From: Sediminicoccus sp. KRV36
Lineage (GTDB): Bacteria > Pseudomonadota > Alphaproteobacteria > Acetobacterales > Acetobacteraceae
Reading direction: 5' to 3'
Assembly: GCF_023243115.1 (NCBI RefSeq)
Contig: NZ_CP085081.1
Span: forward strand, 4,490,001-4,554,000
DNA length: 64,000 nt
Made by a program: the position numbers and the translations under genes. Below the pieces are notes generated by a model. It was not told the origin of the DNA, ran no database searches, and worked only from the letters and a program-made list of their open reading frames with translations. How positions within the stretch are numbered: the stretch's first letter is position 1; every line of letters begins with the position of its first letter. Below, piece by piece: positions 17,837 through 25,726 of this stretch.

Positions 17837-19084
17837 ATGACCGAAACCAGCCGCCGCAGTCTGATCGGCGCCGCCGCCACCGCCCCCGTCTGGGGCGCGC
17901 TTCCCTTCCGCTCGGCGCGTGCCCAGGCGGCCAATACCATCAAGATCGGCGTGTTGAACGACCAGTCGGGCACCTACCGGGACCTCTCCGGCCCGGGCTC
18001 GACCCAGGCGGTGCGCCTTGCCATCCAGGAAAGCGGCATCACCCAGCGCGGCATCAATGTCGAGGTCGTGCAGGCGGACCACCAGAACCGCCCCGATGTG
18101 GGCAGCACCGTGGTGCGCCAATGGATTGACCGCGACGGCGTGGACCTGGTCATGGACGTGCCGACGAGTTCGGTCGCACTCGCCGTCAACACGATCGTGC
18201 GCGAGAAGAACAAGATCTTCATCAGCTCGGGCGCCGCAAGCTCGGATCTGACGGGCAGCGCCTGCTCGCCCAATACCATCCATTGGACCTATGACACCTG
18301 GATGCTGGCGCGCAGCACCGGCGGCGCCATGGTGCGCGCGGGCGGCCAGACCTGGTTCTTCATCACGGCGGATTACGCCTTCGGCCATGCGCTGGAGCGC
18401 GATACCGGAGAATTCGTCCGCACGGCCGGCGGCCGGGTGCTGGGCCAGGTGCGCACGCCCTTCCCGGGGACGACCGACTTCTCCTCCTTCCTGCTCCAGG
18501 CGCAATCATCCCGCGCGCAGGTGGTCGGGCTAGCCAATGCGGGCGGTGACACCATCAACACCATCAAGCAGGCGGCGGAATTCGGCCTGACGCGCGGCGG
18601 CCGCGTAAAGCTGGCCGGATTGCTCGTCTTCATCACGGATGTGCATTCGCTCGGCCTGCAGACGGCGCAGGGGCTGGTGCTGACCGAGACCTTCTACTGG
18701 GATCTGAACGACAAGACGCGCGCCTTCACGACACGGATGGGCGCCATGCCGGGCAACATCAAGCCCTCCATGGTGCAGGCCGGCTGCTATTCCGGCGCGC
18801 TGCATTACCTGAAGGCCGTGGGCGAGATGGGGATCGCCGCCGCCAAGGCCGGCGGGGTCGAGGTGGTGAACCGCATGAAGGCCATGCCGACCGATGATGA
18901 CGCCTTCGGCCCGGGCAGCATCCGCCCCGATGGCCGCAAGCTGCATCCCTCCTATCTGTTCGAGGTGAAGGCGCCGGCCGAAAGCCGCGCGCCGTGGGAT
19001 TACTACAAGCTGCTGGGCACGACCTCCGCCGAGGACAGCTTCCGCCCCGTGACCGCCGGGGGCTGCGCATTGATCCGCAGCTGA
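17837..19084 (+). CDS. Periplasmic substrate-binding protein 2 of LIV-type importer
   Basis: A 415-residue paralogue of the preceding binding protein. Tat signal SRRSLIGAAATAPVWGALPF ends in ARAQA; the mature protein begins ANTIKIGVLNDQSGTYRDLS. It keeps the shared blocks HQNRPDVG, NTIHWTYDTWMLA, AMVRAGGQTWFFITADYAFG and PAESRAPWDYYKLLGTTSAE. Its gap to gene 1 is only 40 bp, while a strong hairpin (19101-19129) follows it. Differences between the paralogues cluster in segments that line the ligand cleft in LivK-type proteins (after SGTYRDL, and TSSVALAVN), consistent with related but distinct ligands. Exact specificity cannot be read from sequence. Confidence 0.92.
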   Translation: MTETSRRSLIGAAATAPVWGALPFRSARAQAANTIKIGVLNDQSGTYRDLSGPGSTQAVRLAIQESGITQRGINVEVVQADHQNRPDVGSTVVRQWIDRDGVDLVMDVPTSSVALAVNTIVREKNKIFISSGAASSDLTGSACSPNTIHWTYDTWMLARSTGGAMVRAGGQTWFFITADYAFGHALERDTGEFVRTAGGRVLGQVRTPFPGTTDFSSFLLQAQSSRAQVVGLANAGGDTINTIKQAAEFGLTRGGRVKLAGLLVFITDVHSLGLQTAQGLVLTETFYWDLNDKTRAFTTRMGAMPGNIKPSMVQAGCYSGALHYLKAVGEMGIAAAKAGGVEVVNRMKAMPTDDDAFGPGSIRPDGRKLHPSYLFEVKAPAESRAPWDYYKLLGTTSAEDSFRPVTAGGCALIRS

Positions 19085-19100
19085 TTTGCATGACAACCAC

Positions 19101-19129
19101 GGGGCGAGGCGGCAAAGACCGCCCGCCCC
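19101..19129 (+). other. Intercistronic hairpin after binding protein 2
   Basis: GGGGCG-A-GGCGG, a 6-nt loop CAAAGA, then CCGCC-CGCCCC: an 11-bp GC stem with one bulge and no T-run. It lies between the stop at 19084 and the start at 19149. A hairpin of this type downstream of a binding-protein gene commonly protects the upstream mRNA from 3' exonucleases and raises its level relative to the permease genes. Confidence 0.7.
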
Positions 19130-19148
19130 CCAGAGGGAGTTTCCAAGA

Positions 19149-20393
19149 ATGTCCAATGTGAATCGCCGCAGCCTGATCGGTGGCGCCGCCGCCACCGCCG
19201 CCTTCGGCGCCCTGCCCAGCTGGCAGGCGCGCGCCCAGGCCGCGAACACCGTCAAGATCGGCGTGCTGAACGACCAGTCCGGCCTGTATCGCGATGTGAA
19301 CGGCCCGGGCTCCGTCTCCTGCGTGCGCCAGGCCATCCAGGATTCCGGCGTCACCGCGCGCGGCATCAATGTCGAGGTCGTGGTGGGTGACCACCAGAAC
19401 CGCCCCGATGTCGGCGCCACCATCACCCGGCAATGGTTCGACCGGGACAATGTGGACCTGCTGCTGGATGTGCCGACCTCCTCGGTGGCGTTGGCGGTGA
19501 ACCAGATCGCGCGTGAGAAGAACAAGATCCACATCAACTCCTCGGGCGCCACCTCGGATCTGACGGGCGCGCAATGCACGCCGAACACGATCCATTGGAC
19601 CTATGACACCTACATGCTCGCCAAGAGCACGGGCGGCGCCATGGTGCGCGCGGGCGGGGATACCTGGTTCTTCCTGACCGCCGACTACGCCTTCGGCCAT
19701 GCGCTGGAGCGCGATACCTCCAACTTCGTGCGCGCTGCCGGTGGCCGCGTGCTGGGTGCGGTGCGCACGCCCTTCCCGGGCACGGATTTCTCGGGCTTCC
19801 TGGTGCAGGCGCAGGCTAGCCGGGCCAAGGTCATCGGCCTTGCCAATGCAGGTGGCGATACCATCAACTCCATCAAGCAGGCGGCCGAATTCGGCATCAT
19901 GCGGCGCGGCACCAAACTCGCCGCATTGCTGATGTTCATCAGCGACGTGCATTCGCTGGGCCTCGAAACCGCCCAGGGCCTGGTTTGCACCGAGACCTTC
20001 TACTGGGATCTGAATGACCGCACCCGCGCCTTCACCCGGCGCGTCCTGCCCTCCATGCCGCAGCAATTGCGGCCGGGCATGGCGCAGGCCGGCTGCTACT
20101 CGGCCGTCATGCATTACCTGAAGACGGTGGCCGAGATGGGCGTGCCGGCAGCCCGCGCGAGCGGCGTGGAGACGGTGAACCGCATGAAGGCGCAGCCGAC
20201 GGATGATGATGCGATGGGCCAGGGCATGATCCGCCCGGATGGCCGCCGCATCCAGCCCTCCTATCTGCTGGAGGTGAAATCCCCGCGCGAGAGCACCGGC
20301 CCCTGGGACTACTACAAGCTGCTCGGCACCACCCCGGCCGATGAGGCGTTCCGCCCTCTCGCCGAGGGCAATTGCGCCTTCCTCCGCACCTGA
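19149..20393 (+). CDS. Periplasmic substrate-binding protein 3 of LIV-type importer
   Basis: A 414-residue paralogue, closest by eye to binding protein 2. Tat signal NRRSLIGGAAATAAFGALPS ends in ARAQA and the mature chain begins ANTVKIGVLNDQSGLYRDVN. The ATG at 19149 follows GAGGGAGTTTCCAAGA; an in-frame start further upstream would add an unlikely leader. It carries the common HQNRPDVG, STGGAMVRAGG and WDYYKLLGTTPADEAFRPLA blocks. It has one residue fewer in the FPGT-DFSGF loop (FPGTDF, where copies 1, 2 and 4 have a TTDF sequence). Confidence 0.92.
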   Translation: MSNVNRRSLIGGAAATAAFGALPSWQARAQAANTVKIGVLNDQSGLYRDVNGPGSVSCVRQAIQDSGVTARGINVEVVVGDHQNRPDVGATITRQWFDRDNVDLLLDVPTSSVALAVNQIAREKNKIHINSSGATSDLTGAQCTPNTIHWTYDTYMLAKSTGGAMVRAGGDTWFFLTADYAFGHALERDTSNFVRAAGGRVLGAVRTPFPGTDFSGFLVQAQASRAKVIGLANAGGDTINSIKQAAEFGIMRRGTKLAALLMFISDVHSLGLETAQGLVCTETFYWDLNDRTRAFTRRVLPSMPQQLRPGMAQAGCYSAVMHYLKTVAEMGVPAARASGVETVNRMKAQPTDDDAMGQGMIRPDGRRIQPSYLLEVKSPRESTGPWDYYKLLGTTPADEAFRPLAEGNCAFLRT

Positions 20394-20402
20394 TCTTCAA
20401 CC

Positions 20403-20434
20403 GGGGGCAGGTGGGCGCCAGACCTGCCGCCCCC
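20403..20434 (+). other. Intercistronic hairpin after binding protein 3
   Basis: A GC stem GGGGGCAGGT paired with ACCTGC(CG)CCCCC around the loop GGGCGCCAG, no T-run, located between the stop at 20393 and the ATG at 20454. It occupies the same relative position as the hairpins at 19101 and 21704, which suggests a common role in mRNA stability within this operon. Confidence 0.6.
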
Positions 20435-20453
20435 ACCAAGGGAGCAAAGTCCA

Positions 20454-21680
20454 ATGACCGAAATCAACCGCCGCAGCCTGATCGCAGGCACCGCTGCCCT
20501 CGGCGCCCTGCCGAGCTGGAAGGCGCGCGCCCAGGCCGCCAACACCATCCGCATCGGCGTGCTGAACGATCAGTCCGGCCCCTATCGCGATTTGTCGGGC
20601 CCCTATGGCGTGCAATGCACGCTGCAGGCGGTGCAGGAATTCGGCAATCGCGGCTTCAACGTCGAAGTCGTGAATGCCGACCACCAGAACCGCCCCGATG
20701 TGGGCGTGAATATCGCCCGGCAATGGTATGACCAGGGCGTGGACATGATCATTGACGTGCCGACCTCCTCGGTCGGTCTCGCGGTCAACGGTGTCGCGCG
20801 CGAGAAGAACAAGGCCTACGTCAACACAGGCTCCGCCACCTCCGATCTCACGGGCGCGCAGTGCAGCCCGAACACCGTGCATTGGATGTACGACACCTAC
20901 ATGCTGGCCAAGTCCACCGGGGCCGCCATGGTGCGTGCCGGCGGCGACAGCTGGTTCTTCATCACGGCCGACTACGCCTTCGGCCATGCGCTGGAGCGCG
21001 ATACCGGCAATTTCGTCCGCAGCGCGGGCGGCCGAGTGGTGGGCAGCGTGCGCTATCCCTTCCCCGCGACGACCGACTTCTCCTCCTTCCTGCTCCAGGC
21101 GCAGTCGGCCCGGCCGAAGGTCATCGGCTTCGCCAATGCCGGGGCAGACCTGATCAACAGCATCAAGCAGGCGGCGGAGTTCGGCGTGACGCGGCGCGGC
21201 ATCAAGCTCGCCGCGCTGCTGATGTTCCTGCCCGATGTGCATTCCATCGGCCTGGCAACGGCCCAGGGCCTGGTGCTGACCGAGAGCTTCTACTGGGATC
21301 TGAATGACCGCACCCGCGCCCTGACCCAGCGCCTGCAACCCCGCCTCAGGGACCAGGTGCCGAACATGGCTTCGGTCGCCAATTACTCGGGTGCGCTGCA
21401 TTACCTGAAGGCGGTGGCCGATATGGGCGTGCCGGCGGCCAAGGCCTCGGGCGTGGATGTCATCAACCGCATGAAGGCGATGCCCTGCGATGATGACGCA
21501 TTCGGCCCGGGCACCATCCGCGCCGATGGGCGCAAGCTCTGCCCCTCCTATCTGTTCGAGGTCAAGGCGCCCGCCGAAAGCCGCGGCCGATGGGATTACT
21601 ACAAGCTGATCGGCACCACGCCGGCGGAAGAAGCCTTCCGCCCGCTGGCCGATGGCAACTGCGCCTTCCTCCGCACCTGA
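20454..21680 (+). CDS. Periplasmic substrate-binding protein 4 of LIV-type importer
   Basis: A 408-residue fourth paralogue. Tat signal NRRSLIAGTAALGALPSWKA ends in ARAQA; the mature protein begins ANTIRIGVLNDQSGPYRDLS. In the EFGNRGFNVEVV segment it resembles copy 1 (EFAGRGFNVEVV) rather than copies 2 and 3 (TxRGINVEVV), while its C-terminus resembles copy 3. That mosaic pattern hints at duplication with some gene conversion. The ATG follows AAGGGAGCAAAGTCCA. It is the last binding protein before the permeases. Confidence 0.92.
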   Translation: MTEINRRSLIAGTAALGALPSWKARAQAANTIRIGVLNDQSGPYRDLSGPYGVQCTLQAVQEFGNRGFNVEVVNADHQNRPDVGVNIARQWYDQGVDMIIDVPTSSVGLAVNGVAREKNKAYVNTGSATSDLTGAQCSPNTVHWMYDTYMLAKSTGAAMVRAGGDSWFFITADYAFGHALERDTGNFVRSAGGRVVGSVRYPFPATTDFSSFLLQAQSARPKVIGFANAGADLINSIKQAAEFGVTRRGIKLAALLMFLPDVHSIGLATAQGLVLTESFYWDLNDRTRALTQRLQPRLRDQVPNMASVANYSGALHYLKAVADMGVPAAKASGVDVINRMKAMPCDDDAFGPGTIRADGRKLCPSYLFEVKAPAESRGRWDYYKLIGTTPAEEAFRPLADGNCAFLRT

Positions 21681-21703
21681 GGAAAGCGCAGACTTCCCTC
21701 CAT

Positions 21704-21727
21704 GCGGCCGGCCAGTTCGCCGGCCGC
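21704..21727 (+). other. Perfect intercistronic hairpin before the permease genes
   Basis: GCGGCCGGC, loop CAGTTC, GCCGGCCGC: a perfect 9-bp GC-only stem in the 84-bp gap between binding protein 4 and the LivH-like gene. There is no T-run. It separates the highly demanded binding-protein genes from the permeases, a place where differential mRNA decay is commonly imposed. Confidence 0.75.
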
Positions 21728-21764
21728 CGACGCATTGACGACGCAGCCAGGAAACGGACCACGC

Positions 21765-22649
21765 ATGGAAGAGATTTTCGGCATTCCCACGCCGCTGCTG
21801 TTCGGGCAGTTGCTGCTGGGCCTCATCAACGGGGCCTTTTATGCGCTGCTCTCGCTCGGGCTTGCCGTGATCTTCGGCATGCTGAATGTGATCAACTTCA
21901 CCCATGGCGCGCAGTTCATGATGGGCGCCTTCGTCGCCTGGATGCTGCTGAACTATCTGGGCATCGGCTATTGGGGGGCGCTGATCCTGGCGCCGCTGAT
22001 CGTGGGGATCACGGGGGTCATCCTCGAACGCACCATGATCGCCCGATTGTACAAGCTCGATCACCTCTATGGCCTGTTATTGACCTTCGGCGTCGGCCTC
22101 ATCATCGAGGGGCTGTTCCGCAATGAATTCGGCTCCTCCGGCCTGCCCTACCGCATCCCGCCGGAACTGACCGGCGCCTGGGATCTGGGCTTCATGTTCA
22201 TGCCGATCTATCGCGGCTGGGTCGTCGTCGTGGCGGTGGTGATGTGCCTGGCCACCTGGCTGGTCATCGAGAAGACCAAGATCGGCTCCTACCTGCGGGC
22301 CGCGACCGAGAATCCGGCGCTGGTGCAGGCCTTCGGCATCAATGTGCCGCGAATGATGACGCTGACCTATGGCGCGGGTGTGGCACTCGCCGCCTTCGCG
22401 GGGGTGCTGGCGGCCCCCATCTATTCGGTGAACCCGCAGATGGGCAGCAACCTGATCATCATCGTCTTCGCCGTCGTCGTCATCGGCGGCATGGGCTCCA
22501 TCCTCGGCTCGGTCATCACCGGCTTCGGGCTGGGCGTCGTCGAGGGGCTGACCAAAGTGTTTTATCCGGAGGCGTCATCCACTGTGATCTTCGTCGTCAT
22601 GGCGATCGTGTTGCTGGCGCGCCCCGCCGGCCTGTTCGGGAGGAGCTGA
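21765..22649 (+). CDS. LIV-type ABC transporter permease (LivH-like)
   Basis: A 294-residue inner-membrane permease with about eight hydrophobic segments. Characteristic motifs are LINGAFYALLSLGLAVIFGM near the N-terminus, INFTHGAQFMMGAF, and the ATPase-coupling loop RAATENPALVQAFGINVPRM near 190. The C-terminal part GGMGSILGSVITGFGLGVVE is also typical. ATG at 21765 follows AGGAAACGGACC. It would form the translocation pore with the LivM-like product immediately downstream (3-bp gap). Confidence 0.93.
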   Translation: MEEIFGIPTPLLFGQLLLGLINGAFYALLSLGLAVIFGMLNVINFTHGAQFMMGAFVAWMLLNYLGIGYWGALILAPLIVGITGVILERTMIARLYKLDHLYGLLLTFGVGLIIEGLFRNEFGSSGLPYRIPPELTGAWDLGFMFMPIYRGWVVVVAVVMCLATWLVIEKTKIGSYLRAATENPALVQAFGINVPRMMTLTYGAGVALAAFAGVLAAPIYSVNPQMGSNLIIIVFAVVVIGGMGSILGSVITGFGLGVVEGLTKVFYPEASSTVIFVVMAIVLLARPAGLFGRS

Positions 22650-22652
22650 GAC

Positions 22653-23639
22653 ATGGCGGCTCCCGGCGGTTTCAGCGGCACGGATTTCAAGCAGGAGGAA
22701 GGCGTCTTCCTCGGCTTCTCCAAGGCCCAGCTCCTGGCCTTCCTCGCGATGGTCGCGTTCATCGCGATCAGCCCCTTCTTCCTCTATCCCGTCTTCCTGA
22801 TGAAGCTCCTGTGCTTCGCGCTGTTCGCCTGCGCCTTCAACCTGCTGATCGGCTATGTCGGCCTGCTGAGCTTCGGGCATGCGGCGTATTTCGGCATGGG
22901 CGGCTACCTGGCCGGCCATGCGGCGAAGGTCTGGGGTCTCTCGCCCGAGCTTTCGATCCTCATCGGCGGCGCGGTGGGGGCCATGCTCGGCCTGGTCATC
23001 GGCTGGATCGCCATCCGGCGGCAGGGCATCTACTTCGCCATGATCACGCTGGCCTTCGCCCAGATGGTCTATTTCTTCTGCGTCCAGGCGCCCTTCACAG
23101 GCGGTGAGGACGGCATCCAGTCCATCCCGCGCGGCAAGTTCCTGGGCATCGTGGACCTCAGCCCGGATCTGAGCATGTACTGGATGACGGCGGGGATCTT
23201 CCTAATCGGCTTCCTGCTGATTCACCGGATCGTGCATTCGCCCTTCGGCATGGTGCTGAAATCCATCCGCGAGAATGAGCCCCGCGCCACCTCGCTCGGC
23301 TACCGGACGGATGACTACAAGCTGATGGCCTTCATCCTCTCAGCCGGCCTGGCGGGCGTGGCGGGCGGGCTGAAATCCATCGTCTTTGGCATCGCAACGC
23401 TGACGGATGTCTTCTGGACGATGTCGGGTGAGGTGGTGCTGATGTCGCTGGTGGGGGGGCTCGGCACCATCTTCGGGCCGGTGGTGGGGGCCGCGGTCAT
23501 CATCACCATGCAGAACTACCTGGCCGAATTCGGCGCCTGGGTGACCGTGATCCAGGGCGTCATCTTCGTACTCTGCGTGCTGGCCTTCCGCCGCGGCGTG
23601 GTGGGTGAGATCGGCAACTGGTTGCGCGTTCGCCTCTGA
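22653..23639 (+). CDS. LIV-type ABC transporter permease (LivM-like)
   Basis: A 328-residue second permease. LivM features are LIGYVGLLSFGHAAYFGMGG (near residue 65), the FAQMVYFFCVQ helix, the coupling loop SIRENEPRATSLGYRTDDYK (near 210) and GGLGTIFGPVVGAAVI near the end. It is the last gene of the rightward operon: two hairpins follow, the second being a clear intrinsic terminator at 23692-23737. With the LivH-like and two ATPase products it forms one importer that must serve all four binding proteins. Confidence 0.93.
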   Translation: MAAPGGFSGTDFKQEEGVFLGFSKAQLLAFLAMVAFIAISPFFLYPVFLMKLLCFALFACAFNLLIGYVGLLSFGHAAYFGMGGYLAGHAAKVWGLSPELSILIGGAVGAMLGLVIGWIAIRRQGIYFAMITLAFAQMVYFFCVQAPFTGGEDGIQSIPRGKFLGIVDLSPDLSMYWMTAGIFLIGFLLIHRIVHSPFGMVLKSIRENEPRATSLGYRTDDYKLMAFILSAGLAGVAGGLKSIVFGIATLTDVFWTMSGEVVLMSLVGGLGTIFGPVVGAAVIITMQNYLAEFGAWVTVIQGVIFVLCVLAFRRGVVGEIGNWLRVRL

Positions 23640-23652
23640 TCCTGACCTGAAC

Positions 23653-23737
23653 CAGGCCGCCACCTCCCTGCTTTGGGGGCGGCCTGCCTGACCCCGGAGC
23701 CACTCCCCTGTCAGGGACGTGGCGGCCGGGGTTTTTT
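23653..23737 (+). terminator. Operon-end hairpin and Rho-independent terminator
   Basis: A first hairpin AGGCCGCC...GGCGGCCT spans 23653-23685. The second, 23692-23737, pairs CCCCGG and GCCAC with GTGGC and CCGGGG around a CTCCCCTGTCAGGGA-like loop and runs directly into TTTTTT. It ends the long rightward operon that starts with enamidase. Confidence 0.85.
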
Positions 23738-23859
23738 CATGGCTGGAGGCTGGACAGCCGGCACCGGGCCGCCGCGCACCGCGCCAGACGCTTCGCCCGT
23801 CTGAAAACGCATGATTTCATTCAGAAAAGCTCTTTTTTCATATTTTATTGAACCAAGAC

Positions 23860-23888
23860 TTGTCACAGGCGAGTCATTCGTCTAAAAA
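23860..23888 (+). promoter_or_regulatory. Possible sigma-70 promoter for the Flp-type pilin gene
   Basis: TTGTCA at 23860-23865, a 17-bp spacer, then TAAAAA at 23883-23888, within a locally AT-rich stretch (about 23805-23895) of an otherwise GC-rich region. It lies about 95 bp before the pilin ATG. The 344-bp gap 23640-23983 holds only this and the terminator; the -10 match is poor, so the call is tentative. Confidence 0.35.
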
Positions 23889-23983
23889 ATCATTGCCGAG
23901 ACGTCTTATGAGGCGTTTCCGACTCCCCCCAAAGAGCCTCCCGGCAGAAGGATGGCCAAAAGACAGCCGCGTGAGGACTCCCA

Positions 23984-24157
23984 ATGACCAAGATGCTCGC
24001 CGATCTGCGCCAGAGGCTCATCCATCGGGATGAAATGACGTCGCTTGAATATGGATTGGTCGCAGCCTTCGTCGCCATGGCGATGATCGCGGCCATCCCT
24101 GGCCTTGCAGCAGCCATTTCCGCGGCCGCCGAGAATCTTTCCGCACGCTTCGCCTGA
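23984..24157 (+). CDS. Flp/Fap-type IVb pilin-like small protein (orphan)
   Basis: A 57-residue protein, short for a gene caller. After a basic leader (residues 1-17) comes MTSLEYGLVAAFVAMAMIAA, which matches the Flp prepilin core (Glu+5, Tyr+6 and an alpha-helical hydrophobic stretch). Flp pilins are cleaved by a TadV/CpaA peptidase and assembled by the Tad system. Here the residue before the expected cut is Glu17 in place of the usual Gly, so processing at that site is doubtful. No tad/cpa genes are in the window. Codon use and GC3 look native. Identity as a pilin-family protein is good; function as a pilus subunit is uncertain. Confidence 0.75.
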   Translation: MTKMLADLRQRLIHRDEMTSLEYGLVAAFVAMAMIAAIPGLAAAISAAAENLSARFA

Positions 24158-24192
24158 ACCGTCCTTTCGCAGCGCCTTCCCCCCCGAGGAGC

Positions 24193-25236
24193 ATGCCCAT
24201 GTCCAGTTATGTCGTCACCGGCGGCGCCGGTTTCATCGGAAGCCATCTGACCGAGGCCCTGTTGCGCGCCGGCCATGGCGTCCGCGTCGTGGATGATCTC
24301 TCCACCGGGCGGCGTGACGCGCTGGACCCCGCCGTGGAGTTCATCGATGGCGACGTCACGGACCTGGCCGTCATGCGAAAGGCCGTTGCGGGTGCCGCGG
24401 GCATTTTCCACCTGGCCGCCATCACCTCGGACACGCGCTGCCGCGACGACTGGTCGGTGGCGCACCGGGTCAACCAGGGCGGAACGGTCGCGGTGTTTGA
24501 CGCCGCGCGCGAAGCGGGTGGCTTGCCCGTCTGCTACGCATCCTCCGCGGCGGTATATGGAGACCAGGGCAGCCGGGCCATCCAGGAAGGTGCGAAGCTC
24601 CGCCCACGCGGCAGCCTGGGCGCCGACAAGCTGGGCTCCGAGCATCATGGCGCGGTGGCCTTCGCCCAGCATGGCGTGCCGAATCTGGGCCTGCGCATGT
24701 TCCATATCTATGGCCCCCGCCGCGGCAACGCCCTGGGCCACCGCGATGTGGTCTCCATCTTCGCCGAGCGCATCCTGGCCGGCCAGGTGATCACCCTGCA
24801 CGGGGATGGCCAGCAATGCCGGGATTTCGTGCATGTCGCGGATGTCGTGCGGCATTTCTTCGCGGGCATGCAGATGCTGCAGATGCACCCCCAGACGATG
24901 GTCCTGAACCTGTGCACCGGCCGCGGCACGACCATCCGTGGCCTGGCCGACGCGCTGGGCATCGCCGGGGCGCGCATTCCCCTGGTGCAGTTCGGCCCCG
25001 CCCGTCCTGGCGATCTGCGTGCCCTGCTCGGCGATCCGAATGAGGCGATCCATGTGCTGGGCGTCGAGGCCGGGATCGAGCTGGAAAGCGGCCTGAGAAG
25101 CCTGTTCCCCGCACCGCCGCCCTCGGCGCTGGAATGGGCCCGCCGCGCGCCGATGCCACGCATGGAGGCCGAGGCGGCCACGCGAACCCAATCACCCCGG
25201 CGTGCCGGAGCCGGCCTCGCGGTTCATTCCGCGTAA
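24193..25236 (+). CDS. NAD-dependent epimerase/dehydratase family protein lacking the catalytic Tyr
   Basis: A 347-residue extended short-chain dehydrogenase. The Rossmann motif GGAGFIGSH (residues 10-18), the acidic NAD-ribose residue in VVDDLSTG, HLAAITSD, and the catalytic-Ser region CYASSAAVYG (near 115-122) are present. The YxxxK motif reads SLGADK (141-146): Lys146 is kept but the Tyr is Leu142. UDP-glucose 4-epimerases of this fold need that Tyr, so the protein is either a non-catalytic relative or uses another mechanism. The start could be 24193 or the second ATG at 24199, which has better spacing from GAGGAGC. It follows the pilin gene on the same strand by 35 bp. Confidence 0.82.
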   Translation: MPMSSYVVTGGAGFIGSHLTEALLRAGHGVRVVDDLSTGRRDALDPAVEFIDGDVTDLAVMRKAVAGAAGIFHLAAITSDTRCRDDWSVAHRVNQGGTVAVFDAAREAGGLPVCYASSAAVYGDQGSRAIQEGAKLRPRGSLGADKLGSEHHGAVAFAQHGVPNLGLRMFHIYGPRRGNALGHRDVVSIFAERILAGQVITLHGDGQQCRDFVHVADVVRHFFAGMQMLQMHPQTMVLNLCTGRGTTIRGLADALGIAGARIPLVQFGPARPGDLRALLGDPNEAIHVLGVEAGIELESGLRSLFPAPPPSALEWARRAPMPRMEAEAATRTQSPRRAGAGLAVHSA

Positions 25237-25637
25237 GCGGCCTCGGTCATGATGGCGGCGAGCAGTTCGTAGGCGGCGGTCCAGGCGGCCTCGACATCCG
25301 GCGTGAAGCCGGCGCCCAGGCCCTGGCCAAGCGTCCAGAGCAAGGCGGCACCGACGCTCGCATATTGGCGCCTGGTCACGCCGTAGGCGACATGCCGGCG
25401 CGCCATGTCCTGCGCCACCGGAATGACGGACTCCGGGTTGCTCAGGCCGCTCACGACCAGCGCCAGCGCCGCCATCAGCTTATGGCCCTGCAGGCCCATA
25501 TCGCTCTTTTCAAAGAGCGGCGCGGTGGAAGGGTCAATCTCCCAAAGCCTGGCATAAAACAGTTTCGCCGCGGTTTCCCTGATGGCCTCGACCTGCTGAA
25601 AACTCTGCTGCACGAGGATGATCTGGTCCGGCGTCAT
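25224..25637 (-). CDS. Single-domain globin (bacterial haemoglobin-like)
   Basis: A 137-residue haemoglobin-fold protein (family annotated as globin or hemin receptor). The proximal haem ligand is His82 (RRHVAYGV), the distal E7 position is Gln50 (LQGHKLM), and the CD-corner Phe42 is in APLFEKSDM, as in Vitreoscilla-type haemoglobin. Such proteins bind oxygen or detoxify NO. I start at the ATG at 25637, preceded by AAGGAATATTGC; the open frame extends upstream without a better site. No reductase domain is fused. Its 3' end overlaps the 3' end of the epimerase-like gene by 13 bp. Confidence 0.88.
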   Translation of the reverse strand: MTPDQIILVQQSFQQVEAIRETAAKLFYARLWEIDPSTAPLFEKSDMGLQGHKLMAALALVVSGLSNPESVIPVAQDMARRHVAYGVTRRQYASVGAALLWTLGQGLGAGFTPDVEAAWTAAYELLAAIMTEAAYAE

Positions 25638-25726
25638 GCAATATTCCTTCAGAGTGCGTCGCAGCATAGGCGAATAGCTTCTGTCCCGGCAAACCAAACT
25701 GGGCGGGTCAAACCAGACAAGGCCCA

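Noticed and set aside
23848..24033. A 61-codon frame starting MNQDLSQASHSS
   Set aside because: It overlaps the better supported Flp-type pilin gene in another frame and the C-terminal part is Pro/Arg shadow sequence; start has no clear ribosome site.
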